Shown here: positions 44,040 through 51,932 of the stretch, piece after piece
Layout of the letters: every line of letters begins with the position of its first letter
Numbering within the stretch: the stretch's first letter is position 1
Assembly (NCBI GenBank): GCA_026982355.1
Contig: JALSHG010000077.1
Location: 1 to 55,654, forward strand
Direction of reading: 5' to 3'
DNA: 55,654 nucleotides
Source of the DNA: Thermodesulfovibrio sp.
GTDB lineage: Bacteria; Nitrospirota; Thermodesulfovibrionia; UBA6902
Position numbers and translations under genes: made by a program
Notes under the pieces: model-generated
Seen by the model: only the letters and a program-made list of their open reading frames with translations
Databases searched by the model: none
Told to the model about the DNA's origin: nothing

Positions 44040-44873
44040 TCACCCCCCTAACGCCGCCTTGTATCTCTCGAAGGCCGTTCTTTCTTCGTCAAGATACATT
44101 TTCTGTCTTTCCATGAGCAGGTCGAAGTCGACCTTATGTCCGTCAAAGTCCGGACCGTCCACGCAGCAGAACTTTGTCTCACCCCCGACCTCCACCCTGC
44201 AACCGCCGCACATCCCTGTGCCGTCGATCATGATCGAGTTCAGGCTGACCACGGTCTTTACATTGTATTTCTCCGTTGTCTTGCAGACGAATTTCATCAT
44301 TATGGCGGGGCCGATGGCGATCACCAGCTTTATGTCGGTGTGCTCCTTCAGGAGCTCTTCAAGGGGAATGGTCACAACTGCCTTTCTGCCGCAGGAGCCG
44401 TCATCCGTTGTGACGATCAGCTCGTCCGAGACCTGCCGCATCCTGTCCTCCCAGAACAGGAGGGACTTCGTCCTTGCGCCTATGATTGAAAAGACATGAT
44501 TGCCGGCATGCTTCAACGCCCTTGCTATGGGATAAACGGGAGCTATACCCACACCCCCGCCGACGCATACCACCTTTCCGAAATTCTCTATGTGGGAATT
44601 GATGCCGAGGGGGCCTATCACGTCGGATATGAAATCCCCTTCATTTAGTGTTCCGAGGTGATGAGTGGTCTTGCCTACCTTCTGGAAGACGGTGGTCAGG
44701 GTTCCTCTCTCCCTGTCGAAGTCCGCTATGGTCAGCGGGATTCTCTCCCCTTCCTCGTGTATCCTGAGGACGATGAAATTGCCGGGCTCCGCTTTTTTTG
44801 CAATGTCTTTTGCGTCGATTTCAAACAGGGTTATATTCTCCGACAACTCCTGTTTTTTTAGAATTTCAAACAT
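44040..44873 (-). CDS. nfnA: NfnA-type (small) subunit, FAD/[2Fe-2S]
   Basis: 277 residues of the ferredoxin-NADP reductase type: FAD-binding barrel (ENITLFEIDA, RIPLTIADFDRE), NAD-binding fold (VCVGGGVGIAPVYPIARALK), and a C-terminal [2Fe-2S] segment GMCGGCRVEV, FCCVDGPDFDGH. Typical length is about 280. Together with NfnB it forms the bifurcating enzyme; a sulfide dehydrogenase role is the known alternative for this pair. GGGAGGG precedes the ATG. Confidence 0.9.
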   Translation of the reverse strand: MFEILKKQELSENITLFEIDAKDIAKKAEPGNFIVLRIHEEGERIPLTIADFDRERGTLTTVFQKVGKTTHHLGTLNEGDFISDVIGPLGINSHIENFGKVVCVGGGVGIAPVYPIARALKHAGNHVFSIIGARTKSLLFWEDRMRQVSDELIVTTDDGSCGRKAVVTIPLEELLKEHTDIKLVIAIGPAIMMKFVCKTTEKYNVKTVVSLNSIMIDGTGMCGGCRVEVGGETKFCCVDGPDFDGHKVDFDLLMERQKMYLDEERTAFERYKAALGG

Positions 44874-44932
44874 GATTCCCTCCCCCCGCTGTGTCTGTTA
44901 TTGTTTCTGTCAGGGATTGGTTATTATCCGGC

Positions 44933-45700
44933 TCACGTCTCCAAAGGGAATACCCTTGCCAGCCATAACAACCAGCCCTCCGAGAGATGTTCCTTGAGTA
45001 AAGCGGCCATAACATCGTTCGCCTTGGTATTGATCTCCCTCAGCTCGGCATTCATGGGTGAAAGCAGGTCGCTTCCCTGTCCGCTGCTCGAATATATTCT
45101 CGCAAAAGGCTGGCCGGCCTTGAGTTTGTCTATGCCCTTTATGAATTCAACATACATGAGGTTGCCCGTCAGAAGCCAGTACCTGAGGTCGCAGCCCATT
45201 TCCCATAGCCCGTTTTTCGTCGGTCTTGCCCACGTGCCTTCCTTGTAGAAGATAACGGGATTTTCCTTGTCCCTGAGGGAAACCACGGAGTCCCTGAATT
45301 CATCGATGAAGGCCTGCCTGAGTATCCATCCCCTCTTGTCGAATATCTTTTTTGCGACATTGATCATGAACTCGGGTGTAAACGGTTTTTCGAGGTACTG
45401 CTCCGCTCCGAGCCTTGTCGACTCCTTTGCATCCTCAAGGGTGGGATAGCCTGTAATCATGACGACATCGGTGCCGGGTTTGATTATCCGCGCCTCCTTG
45501 AGCACGGTCATTCCGCTTATATCGGGGAGCCTTATATCGGAAATCAGCAGGTCAAAGTCTTCCTTTGCCAGTTTATTGAGGGCGTCTTCTCCTTTCTCAA
45601 CGGTCGAGATGCTGTAGCCTTCGGCGCCGAGAATCCTCTTGCAGCTTAATGTTACAACAGGGTCGTCATCAAGTATTAAAATCTTCCCCTTTTTTTCCAT
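44933..45700 (-). CDS. Response-regulator receiver domain fused to a GcvH-like domain
   Basis: 255 residues from the ATG at 45700, which has GGAGGG upstream; a GTG at 45706 lies too close to that site. The receiver domain (about 1-120) is complete, with D55 as phospho-acceptor and K105-P106. Residues about 153-253 look like glycine cleavage H protein: GLWEMGCDLRYWLLTGNLMYV, DKLKAGQPFARI, DLLSPMNAELREIN and GWLLWLARVF. The lipoylated lysine of GcvH is replaced by Gly207, so no lipoyl group is expected. The domain may be a docking module for a redox partner. It lies between the HATPase and nfnA. Confidence 0.82.
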   Translation of the reverse strand: MEKKGKILILDDDPVVTLSCKRILGAEGYSISTVEKGEDALNKLAKEDFDLLISDIRLPDISGMTVLKEARIIKPGTDVVMITGYPTLEDAKESTRLGAEQYLEKPFTPEFMINVAKKIFDKRGWILRQAFIDEFRDSVVSLRDKENPVIFYKEGTWARPTKNGLWEMGCDLRYWLLTGNLMYVEFIKGIDKLKAGQPFARIYSSSGQGSDLLSPMNAELREINTKANDVMAALLKEHLSEGWLLWLARVFPLET

Positions 45701-45831
45701 ATACACCCTCCTTATAAACCGGCCGCGGAGTGCGAGTTTTCACAATAGACCGTAGTACGGAACTCGTAACACGCAACGCAGGTATAAAAAATGTAAATTT
45801 ATATGTTAAGTTCTTGCATTGATGTTGAACG

Positions 45832-46383
45832 TTATTCTATCATATTACCTGTACTATTTAGCCACGTACTTATATCGTCTTTAATAATTTTTATCACCTC
45901 GGGTGTGGTTACGGGCACACCGTCCAGTTCCCTTTTTATTTCAGATGTATCCAGAAGATATGTCCTGCCGTTTCTCTCATGTTCGAATATGAAATCGATA
46001 TCAGGGTTGGAGGCGATAAGCACGGCCATGGTCTGCGCGATATCACCAAGGGGTTTTCTGTCTATGTGGTCATAGCGGAAGGTGGCGGTGACGGTGGTGC
46101 CCTTTCCCTCTTCGGTCTTTATATCTATATCTCCCATGCTTTCCCTTGCGGCCTGCGCGAGCAGGGGGATCCCCATGCCCACCCGTCTTGTGGTCCTCGT
46201 GGTATGGAAAGGATCGCGGGCATGTTCCAGCATTTCCCTGTCCATGCCCCTGCCGTTGTCGGATATCTCTAAAAGGAGAAGATTCTTTTTGATATCCTCA
46301 ACTATCCTTATCTTTATCCTGTCCGCGCCCGCTGTTATCGAGTTTTCCGCGATGTCGAGAATGTGCAGCGATAAGTCTTCCAT
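45832..46383 (-). CDS. Lone histidine-kinase-type ATPase domain protein
   Basis: 183 residues from the ATG at 46383; the longer open frame upstream lies in repeat DNA. A single HATPase_c domain: N-box LDIAENSITAGADRI, G1 box DNGRGMD, G2 box GMGIPLLAQAA, and GKGTTVTATF. It has no sensor, no H-box and no dimerisation domain. The C-terminal 60 residues are unfamiliar. Such proteins sit beside bifurcating hydrogenase genes in some anaerobes. Here it heads an operon with two receiver fusions, making it a candidate kinase, anti-factor or allosteric partner for them. Confidence 0.85.
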   Translation of the reverse strand: MEDLSLHILDIAENSITAGADRIKIRIVEDIKKNLLLLEISDNGRGMDREMLEHARDPFHTTRTTRRVGMGIPLLAQAARESMGDIDIKTEEGKGTTVTATFRYDHIDRKPLGDIAQTMAVLIASNPDIDFIFEHERNGRTYLLDTSEIKRELDGVPVTTPEVIKIIKDDISTWLNSTGNMIE

Positions 46384-46421
46384 AGGAAACAGGGAGTTCC
46401 GCCTTATGTGCCGGTAAATCA

Positions 46422-46636
46422 ACCTTACAGTGGCATAAAAATGCCGCCCGCGGGCAGGGGAGTCAGGCGGAAAAGCTTTATCCGCGATACCTTGGAGAGT
46501 ATTCCGCACGGCTTATCGACATCCTTTGGAATCTCACTCTCCGTTACGTCCTGCAATAAAGACATGTTTCCGATATCCCATCGCTTTATAAAGGTTTTAC
46601 GGCGGACTCCCCTGCCGGCTTGTGCAACATTAAGGT
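46422..46636. repeat. 215-bp copy of dispersed element (right flank of the redox operon)
   Basis: Ends ACCTTACAGTGGCATAAAA and GTGCAACATTAAGGT; inner arms as in the copy at 31611-31825, to which it is nearly identical, in direct orientation. It starts 39 bp from the HATPase ATG. Confidence 0.88.
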
Positions 46637-46748
46637 CAAGAAGTTACTGTTACCGGGCTGATGTCATTGTAGCAGAAGCATCAACCTAAGGCAAGGCCGG
46701 CGCGCCGGAGCCGGGATGTGGAGAGAATTGACGGCGTGCAGGGGCAAA

Positions 46749-46777
46749 TTGACAATTCAAAGCGGTTAGTGATAAAT
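46749..46777 (+). promoter_or_regulatory. Promoter upstream of the NarL-type regulator
   Basis: TTGACA (46749-46754), 17-bp spacer, ATAAAT (46772-46777). The regulator ATG lies about 240 bp downstream, past a copy of the dispersed element. The rest of 46637-46910 shows no gene. Confidence 0.45.
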
Positions 46778-46910
46778 TCTAAGCAAGAACGCGGGGGGCA
46801 TTCTTTATTCATTCCTGAATTTTAAACTGATGTTGCATGAAGAGGCCGGTGCATGTACCGGCCCGGAGGGAATTATCCTGCCGTGAGGCTGAAAAGCGCC
46901 TCTATACATC

Positions 46911-46993
46911 AATGCGGCATAAACGTGCAGGGAAGCCCGCCGGGCCCCCCGCACTCTCCTGCACGCGGGCGGTGTTTTATGCAACTGTTCAGT
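46911..46993. repeat. Dispersed element, about 83-bp copy before the NarL-type gene
   Basis: AATGCGGCATAAACGTGCAG at the left, GGCGGTGTTTTATGCAACTG at the right, GC-rich arms between. It ends 21 bp before the regulator ATG. Confidence 0.7.
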
Positions 46994-47014
46994 GACGGAA
47001 GGGGAAAGACGGTG

Positions 47015-47644
47015 ATGAGAATACTCGTAGCCGATGACCATGCACTTGTCAGGGAAGGTCTCAGGCGGATTCTGTCGGAGATGCCGGATGTCATTGCCGT
47101 TGATGAGGCTGCCGCCGGCCAGGAAGTCCTGCGGAAAGCCTGGGAGAGGGATTACGACGTAATCCTGCTGGACATCTCCATGCCGGGCAGGAGCGGACTG
47201 GATGTATTGAAACAACTGAGAAACGACAAGCCGTCACTTAAAATCCTGATGCTGAGCATGCATCCCGAAGACCACTATGCCGTGCGCGCAATAAAGGCCG
47301 GCGCATACGGATACCTGACAAAGGGAAGCAATGCGGATGAACTGCTTGATGCCGTGCGGAAAGTCGCCTCCGGCAGGAAATACATCAGTCCCTCGCTTGC
47401 CGAAACCCTCGCCTGTCACATGGAGAACGGTTCAGGGAAACTGCTGCACGAGACACTCTCGGACCGCGAGTTTGAGGTGATGTGCATGATCGCCTCGGGA
47501 AAGACGGTGAAGGAGATCGCCTCGGAGCTGTCGCTGAGCGTCAAGACCATCAGCACCTACCGTACCCGCATCCTGTGCAAGATGGGCATGAAGAACAACG
47601 CGCAGCTGACACATTACACGATACAGAACCGGCTGCTGGGCTGA
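47015..47644 (+). CDS. NarL/FixJ-type response regulator with LuxR helix-turn-helix
   Basis: 209 residues from the ATG at 47015; the open frame further upstream lies in repeat DNA. Receiver domain with D7/D8, phospho-acceptor D53 and lysine in GYLTKGS, then a LuxR-type DNA-binding domain (LSDREFEVMCMIASGKTVKEIA, SVKTISTYRTRI). No cognate sensor kinase is adjacent. The lone HATPase protein and the redox operon are divergent neighbours, so the gene may regulate them, but this is only positional. Confidence 0.92.
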   Translation: MRILVADDHALVREGLRRILSEMPDVIAVDEAAAGQEVLRKAWERDYDVILLDISMPGRSGLDVLKQLRNDKPSLKILMLSMHPEDHYAVRAIKAGAYGYLTKGSNADELLDAVRKVASGRKYISPSLAETLACHMENGSGKLLHETLSDREFEVMCMIASGKTVKEIASELSLSVKTISTYRTRILCKMGMKNNAQLTHYTIQNRLLG

Positions 47645-47670
47645 TCGGATACTGAATGCTCCGGCTGAAG

Positions 47671-48849
47671 CTAAAGCGCCTCGCCTATCCTGTCCACCGC
47701 CTCTTTCATCCTCCTGACTGGTACCGTCAGGGCGAATCTCACATAACCCTCCCCGGGCTCCCCGAAGCCGTTGCCCGGCGTTGTCAGAACACCCGCCTTG
47801 TTGAGCAGGCGGACTGTGAAATCCGTGGAGGTAAAGCCGGGGGGGACCTTTGCCCAGAGATAGAAGGTAGCCACTGGTTTTCTGACTTCAAGGCCGAGGG
47901 CGGTCAGTCCTTCATACAGGACATCCCTTCTCTCCCGGTACATGTCCCTTATCTTTCCGAGAACCTTGTCATCCGTTTTCAGCGCCTCGATGCCTGCCTC
48001 CTGAACGGCCTGGAAAATACCGGAGTCAAGATTGGTCTTGATCCTGCCGAGCCCGGCTATTGCCTCCCTGTTACCCGCGGCAAAACCTATCCTCCATCCG
48101 GCCATGTTGTATGTCTTTGAAAGTGAGTGGAATTCAATCCCCACTGATTTGGCGCCCGGCACCTGCAGAAAACTCAGGGGTTTTCTGCCGTCGTAATAAA
48201 TCTCCGAATAGGCCGCGTCATGGCATACAAGGATATTGTGGCGGGCGGCGAATTCGACAAGCTCTTTGTAAAAGGCCCTGCCCGCAACAGCGGCGGTGGG
48301 GTTGTTGGGATAATTTATAAACATGAGTTTTGCCTTTTTGAGAACACCGCGGGGGATTGCCTTTAAATCCGGAAGATACCCGTTCTTCTCCAGCAGGGGC
48401 ATGGCATGGCTCCTCCCGCCGGCGAACAGGGCGGCGACAGGATAAACAGGGTATCCCGGAGAAGGGACCAGCACAACATCACCCGGGTTGATAAAGGCGA
48501 GGGGCAAATGGCCGATGCCCTCTTTCGAGCCGATCAGGGAAAGAATCTCTGTCCCGGGGTTCAGGGAGACATTGAATCTCTTCCTGAACCAGTCCGCCGC
48601 CGCTTCCCTGAAGGAGAGCATGCCGGCATATGAAGGATACTGATGATGCTGCGGGTTCTTCACCGCCTTTCTCATCCTCTCCACAATGTGGCGGGGCGTG
48701 GGCGTGTCAGGGTCGCCTATGCTCAGATCAATGAGATCGACCCCTCTGCCGACCGCTTTTTCCTTCATCCTGTCGATAGTTGCAAACAGATAAGGCGGCA
48801 GGTTCTTCACCCTGTCCGCCGGTTCAATGGAAATCCTTTTTCTGCTCAA
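47671..48849 (-). CDS. dapL: LL-diaminopimelate aminotransferase
   Basis: PLP enzyme that makes LL-diaminopimelate directly from tetrahydrodipicolinate, for lysine and cell wall. 392 residues. DLSIGDPDTPTP, NYPNNPTAAVA, CHDAAYSEIYYDG and the PLP lysine K245 in SLSKTYNMAGWRIGF are as in DapL. It begins with TTG after AGGAGG. It could instead be a related class-I aminotransferase (alanine or aspartate), but the DPDTPTP and YSEIYYDG segments favour DapL. Confidence 0.88.
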   Translation of the reverse strand: MSRKRISIEPADRVKNLPPYLFATIDRMKEKAVGRGVDLIDLSIGDPDTPTPRHIVERMRKAVKNPQHHQYPSYAGMLSFREAAADWFRKRFNVSLNPGTEILSLIGSKEGIGHLPLAFINPGDVVLVPSPGYPVYPVAALFAGGRSHAMPLLEKNGYLPDLKAIPRGVLKKAKLMFINYPNNPTAAVAGRAFYKELVEFAARHNILVCHDAAYSEIYYDGRKPLSFLQVPGAKSVGIEFHSLSKTYNMAGWRIGFAAGNREAIAGLGRIKTNLDSGIFQAVQEAGIEALKTDDKVLGKIRDMYRERRDVLYEGLTALGLEVRKPVATFYLWAKVPPGFTSTDFTVRLLNKAGVLTTPGNGFGEPGEGYVRFALTVPVRRMKEAVDRIGEAL

Positions 48850-48881
48850 TTCATCCTCCTGAATAATTGTCTCTGCAAACC

Positions 48882-49248
48882 TGCCTTACAGTGGCACAGG
48901 CGGCATAAAATACCGCCGGGAGGGCAGGTCGGATCGACGGAAAAGCTTTACCTGCAATACATCAGCGGAGCCTCTGCACGGCATACAACATGTCGCCCGG
49001 CGTCTCACCGGGGGGTGAATTCCTCCTGCAACCGCTTATTTCAATTTTCCGGGGCTCTCGCATAAGCCGTCTCCCTGTCACCTCGAACGGAGAGAGAGGT
49101 CTTTATAATTCATCGCCGCCGGAAGATTTCTCCCTCCGGTCGAAATGACACATGCAGACATTTTCACACTTTTGCAGGAATCTCATCTTATCGCTCTATA
49201 TTAAAGTTTTACGCCGGACTCTCCCGCCGGTTTATGCAACATTAAGGT
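48882..49248. repeat. Composite repeat: dispersed element split by a second repeat
   Basis: Left end CCTTACAGTGGCACAGGCGG followed by CATAAAATACCGCC; right end CCGCCGGTTTATGCAACATT then AAGGT. Between them lies a copy of the CGAAATGACA repeat (49077-49190) and unique DNA. No ORF is credible in the gap between dapL and the release-factor-like gene. Confidence 0.7.
49077..49190. repeat. CGAAATGACA-type repeat, copy B
   Basis: Homologous over about 110 bp to 25935-26041, with the dyad CGAACGGAGAGAGAGGTCTT and GATTTCTCCCTCCGGTCG and the tail CATTTTCACACTTTTGCAGG. It is nested in the composite repeat. Confidence 0.7.
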
Positions 49249-49310
49249 CAAGATGTATAAATATATCAGGAAACGCTGTATATTGCAAAAAAACAGCGCC
49301 CCCGCCGGGG

Positions 49311-49727
49311 CTAATATTCGTCCGGAACATATCTGAACGAACGTTCGGTCTTTTTTATCGACTGCAACCTCTTCTCTTCAAGCATCTTTTCCTTCGCCCT
49401 CTTTGAGCGCCTGCGCTTCCGCCCCCTTATCTTTGCAATGCGCTGCTCCTCTTCGCTTTTCCTGCCCCTGACCAGGCGCTCTATCTTTGAGTACAGGAGC
49501 ACCCTCGCATGATAGCGGTTCAGGCTCTGCGAGCGTTCCTTCCGGCATTTCACCTCAATTCCCGTGGGGATATGCCTGAGATAAACGCAGGTGGAGGTTT
49601 TGTTGACATTCTGTCCCCCTTTGCCCCTGGAGCGGATAAATGACTCCCTGATATCCTTCTCGAAAACACCGAGGCTTTCGAGTTTCTCCCGGAGCGCTTT
49701 TTCCTTTGCCGGACTTACAGGAGACAT
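49311..49727 (-). CDS. Release-factor-like peptidyl-tRNA hydrolase domain protein
   Basis: 138 residues with the class-I release factor GGQ motif (G37-G38-Q39 in SRGKGGQNVNKT), then VYLRHIPTGIEVKC and RSQSLNR, and a strongly basic tail (IRGRKRRRSKRAKEK). It lacks the codon-recognition domains, like ArfB/YaeJ and related rescue factors that free stalled ribosomes. The exact subgroup is not settled. The end of a 91-bp dispersed element lies 9 nt before the ATG and supplies AAGGTAAAGG as the ribosome site. Confidence 0.88.
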   Translation of the reverse strand: MSPVSPAKEKALREKLESLGVFEKDIRESFIRSRGKGGQNVNKTSTCVYLRHIPTGIEVKCRKERSQSLNRYHARVLLYSKIERLVRGRKSEEEQRIAKIRGRKRRRSKRAKEKMLEEKRLQSIKKTERSFRYVPDEY

Positions 49728-49736
49728 GATGCCTTT

Positions 49737-49827
49737 ACCTTACAGTGGCATAAAAATGCCGCCCGCGGGCAGGGGAGTCCGGGGGTTTTCCGGCGGACTC
49801 CTCCGCACGTTTATGCGGCATTGAGGT
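49737..49827. repeat. Dispersed element, 91-bp form
   Basis: ACCTTACAGTGGCATAAAAA at the left, CGTTTATGCGGCATTGAGGT at the right, with inner arms GGGGAGTCCG and CGGCGGACTCC. Confidence 0.88.
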
Positions 49828-49864
49828 TAAGGGTTGCCTTAAACCGGTGCTTATAACTCCTTTT

Positions 49865-50266
49865 TCAATACCTGCCGTTGAAATAATCCTCGAGTATCCG
49901 CCTGTGATCAAAGGCGATTTCTTCCGGGAGGTTGTCCCTGGTGAAAACCCTTGCCTCCTTTGCATCGTCCCCGCCCTTCGGTTTGCCGGAGGCAGTGGCT
50001 ATGAAGACGGTGGAGACCGTATGGTGCCTCGGGTCCCTCTCGGGGTCCGAGTAAGTGTGAAACTGCCTTACGAGGTTTATGTCAAGACCCGTCTCTTCCC
50101 TGGCCTCCCGGCAGGCCGCATGCTCAAGGGATTCACCGTAATCCACAAACCCTCCGGGTATGGCCCAGCCCGGAGGGGGGTTCTTCCTTTTGACAAGGAC
50201 TATCCCGCCTTCCACCTCAATGATTACATCAACTGTCAGCAGCGGATTCCCCTGAGTTTCTTTCAT
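49865..50266 (-). CDS. Nudix hydrolase
   Basis: 133 residues. The Nudix box is complete: G39 to E45, then R53-E54, E57-E58 and G60 ([21 protein letters not shown]). The opening [28 protein letters not shown] matches the ADP-ribose pyrophosphatase-like group of short Nudix enzymes that hydrolyse nucleoside diphosphate derivatives. The substrate cannot be told from sequence. It stands between the release-factor-like gene and hfq. Confidence 0.92.
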   Translation of the reverse strand: MKETQGNPLLTVDVIIEVEGGIVLVKRKNPPPGWAIPGGFVDYGESLEHAACREAREETGLDINLVRQFHTYSDPERDPRHHTVSTVFIATASGKPKGGDDAKEARVFTRDNLPEEIAFDHRRILEDYFNGRY

Positions 50267-50377
50267 AATTGCAACGGTCCGGCGCTCTGTCGTTCCGGCC
50301 TGTCCGGAATCTTTCCCCGGACGTCTCCCCCCGGCGCACCGCCGGAGGGAATGACCGGAAATGACAAAGGAGCCTGT

Positions 50378-50617
50378 TTAGCCCTCCCTTTCTTCCTGAA
50401 GCCTTATCTCGATCTCCTTTTCAGGCGAGATCGTGGATATGGCGTGCTTGTAAATAAGCTGCCGGGTGTTTTGTTTCAACAGGACGATGAAATTGTCGAA
50501 CCCGGTTATAATCCCCTTTAAACGGGCACCGTTTACAAGATAGACCGTAACGGCGATCTTTTCCTTTCTCAGATAGTTCAGGTAAAGGTCCTGCAGCTTG
50601 CGCTCTTTGTTGTTCAT
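50378..50617 (-). CDS. hfq: RNA chaperone Hfq
   Basis: 79 residues, the common length. Sm1 motif [25 protein letters not shown] and the Sm2 segment [11 protein letters not shown] are present. Forms a hexamer that pairs small RNAs with mRNAs. GAGG lies just before the ATG, and a 47-bp dispersed element begins 27 bp upstream. miaA lies upstream on the same strand, as in many bacteria. Confidence 0.96.
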   Translation of the reverse strand: MNNKERKLQDLYLNYLRKEKIAVTVYLVNGARLKGIITGFDNFIVLLKQNTRQLIYKHAISTISPEKEIEIRLQEEREG

Positions 50618-50643
50618 TTCAACCTCTTTTGATATTTGCGTTT

Positions 50644-50690
50644 ACCTTACAGTGACATAAAATACCGCCCGCCTTATGCAACATTAAGGT
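50644..50690. repeat. Dispersed element, 47-bp copy between miaA and hfq
   Basis: ACCTTACAGTGACATAAAAT, a GCCCGC core, then CTTATGCAACATTAAGGT. A further partial end (CGTTTATGCGGCATTACGGG, 50736-50755) overlaps the miaA stop. Confidence 0.85.
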
Positions 50691-50748
50691 TAACAGTTGC
50701 ACCGGGACATTTGCCGGAGGGGCGGGGGCGCCGCCCGTTTATGCGGCA

Positions 50749-51705
50749 TTACGGGCGGATCCGGTTCCCGGCCCCGGGCTTCCCAAGAATTTTAACATCA
50801 TTTAACACTTTTGCAAAGATTTCATCCGCCTCCATAATGCCGGTTATATCCACCCAGTGTATATCCGGCTCCTTCCTGAACCATGTAAACTGTCTCTTTG
50901 CATACATCTTCGTCCGCTTTTTCACAAGTCTCACCGCCTCATCCAGGTCAACGAGGCCGTCGAGATACATCTTCATCTCCTTGTAACCAATGGCCTGCAT
51001 GGCCGTTCTGTCGGGCTTCATCCCAAGGAGTCTCCGCGTTTCCTCCAGCAGGCCGCTTTCCATCATTTTATCAACCCTCTTTTCAATAAGGTGGTAAAGC
51101 TCTTTCCTGTCCCTTGACAGGCCGATCTTTATAAAGTCGTAATCCGAAGGCCTTGTCATCACGCGGCGGACCTCTGATATCGCCTTTTTTTCCTTGATGG
51201 ACACCTCAAGCGCGCGTACAATCCTCCTGAGGTCATTGGGTTGTATGCCGGCCGCGGCCCCGGGGTCGAGCGCCCGGAGTTTATTGTAGAGGTATCCCCC
51301 GCCGAAGCGCCTTTCATCTTCCATTAAATCACGCCGCAGTGACCAGTCGGCGGACGGGCCTTCAAAGAGGCCCATGGTCAGTGACCTTATGTAGAGCCCT
51401 GTGCCGCCCACGATTACAGGGATGCGCCCCCTGCCGTGCAGTTCATTGATGGCTTCCACCGCCTTCTGCCTGAACAGGCCGGCGCTGAACGATTCATCCG
51501 GCGGCAGTATATTGATTAAACGGTGCGGCACTGCCTTCAGTTGGGCGGGGGAGGGTTTGGCGGTGCCCGTGTCCATATGCCGGTAGACCTGCATGGAGTC
51601 GGCGCTTATGATTTCCGTATCCAGCGCCTTTGCAAGAAGGATTGAAAAGCCTGTTTTGCCCACGCCCGTCGGCCCGAGTATGATAATGACCTTGTCTGTG
51701 ACCAT
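50749..51705 (-). CDS. miaA: tRNA dimethylallyltransferase
   Basis: Adds a dimethylallyl group to A37 of tRNAs that read codons beginning with U. 318 residues. P-loop GPTGVGKTGFS, then SADSMQVYRHMDTGTAKP, PHRLINILPP, VGGTGLYI and QAIGYKEM are all typical. There is no clear ribosome site at the ATG. A short repeat fragment overlaps its end. Confidence 0.96.
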   Translation of the reverse strand: MVTDKVIIILGPTGVGKTGFSILLAKALDTEIISADSMQVYRHMDTGTAKPSPAQLKAVPHRLINILPPDESFSAGLFRQKAVEAINELHGRGRIPVIVGGTGLYIRSLTMGLFEGPSADWSLRRDLMEDERRFGGGYLYNKLRALDPGAAAGIQPNDLRRIVRALEVSIKEKKAISEVRRVMTRPSDYDFIKIGLSRDRKELYHLIEKRVDKMMESGLLEETRRLLGMKPDRTAMQAIGYKEMKMYLDGLVDLDEAVRLVKKRTKMYAKRQFTWFRKEPDIHWVDITGIMEADEIFAKVLNDVKILGKPGAGNRIRP

Positions 51706-51740
51706 GTTCTGCCGAATTCAGCCGGTTTATAAAAAGTTTT

Positions 51741-51778
51741 CACGGCAGGCTGCTCCTGTCCGTTTATGCAACGCCGAG
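51741..51778. repeat. Partial dispersed element upstream of miaA
   Basis: ACGGCAGGCTGCTCCTGTCC then GTTTATGCAACGCCGAG: right-hand half of the element with a changed end. Confidence 0.5.
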
Positions 51779-51932
51779 AAGTATTTTAATATATATGCCC
51801 CTGCCAAATCCGTATGCGCCGGTCCACGAGGCGGGAAGGCGCACTTTGCTTTATGCCTTCGCGGCTGGTAAAATTAAGACATTGCCGGCCGGAAACCGGG
51901 TGCCACGCAAACCACACACAGGAAAAGACAAG

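Noticed and set aside
46384-46509. N-terminal extension of the HATPase protein
   Set aside because: The added residues are translated repeat DNA; the conserved domain begins at the ATG at 46383.
31631-46689. Two short ORFs (31631-31840 and 46408-46689) with the same peptide sequence
   Set aside because: The shared peptide comes from the two 215-bp repeat copies; there is no ribosome site and no family match.
51795-51932. N-terminal extension of HisD
   Set aside because: The first 46 residues do not resemble HisD, and a better ribosome site precedes 51933.
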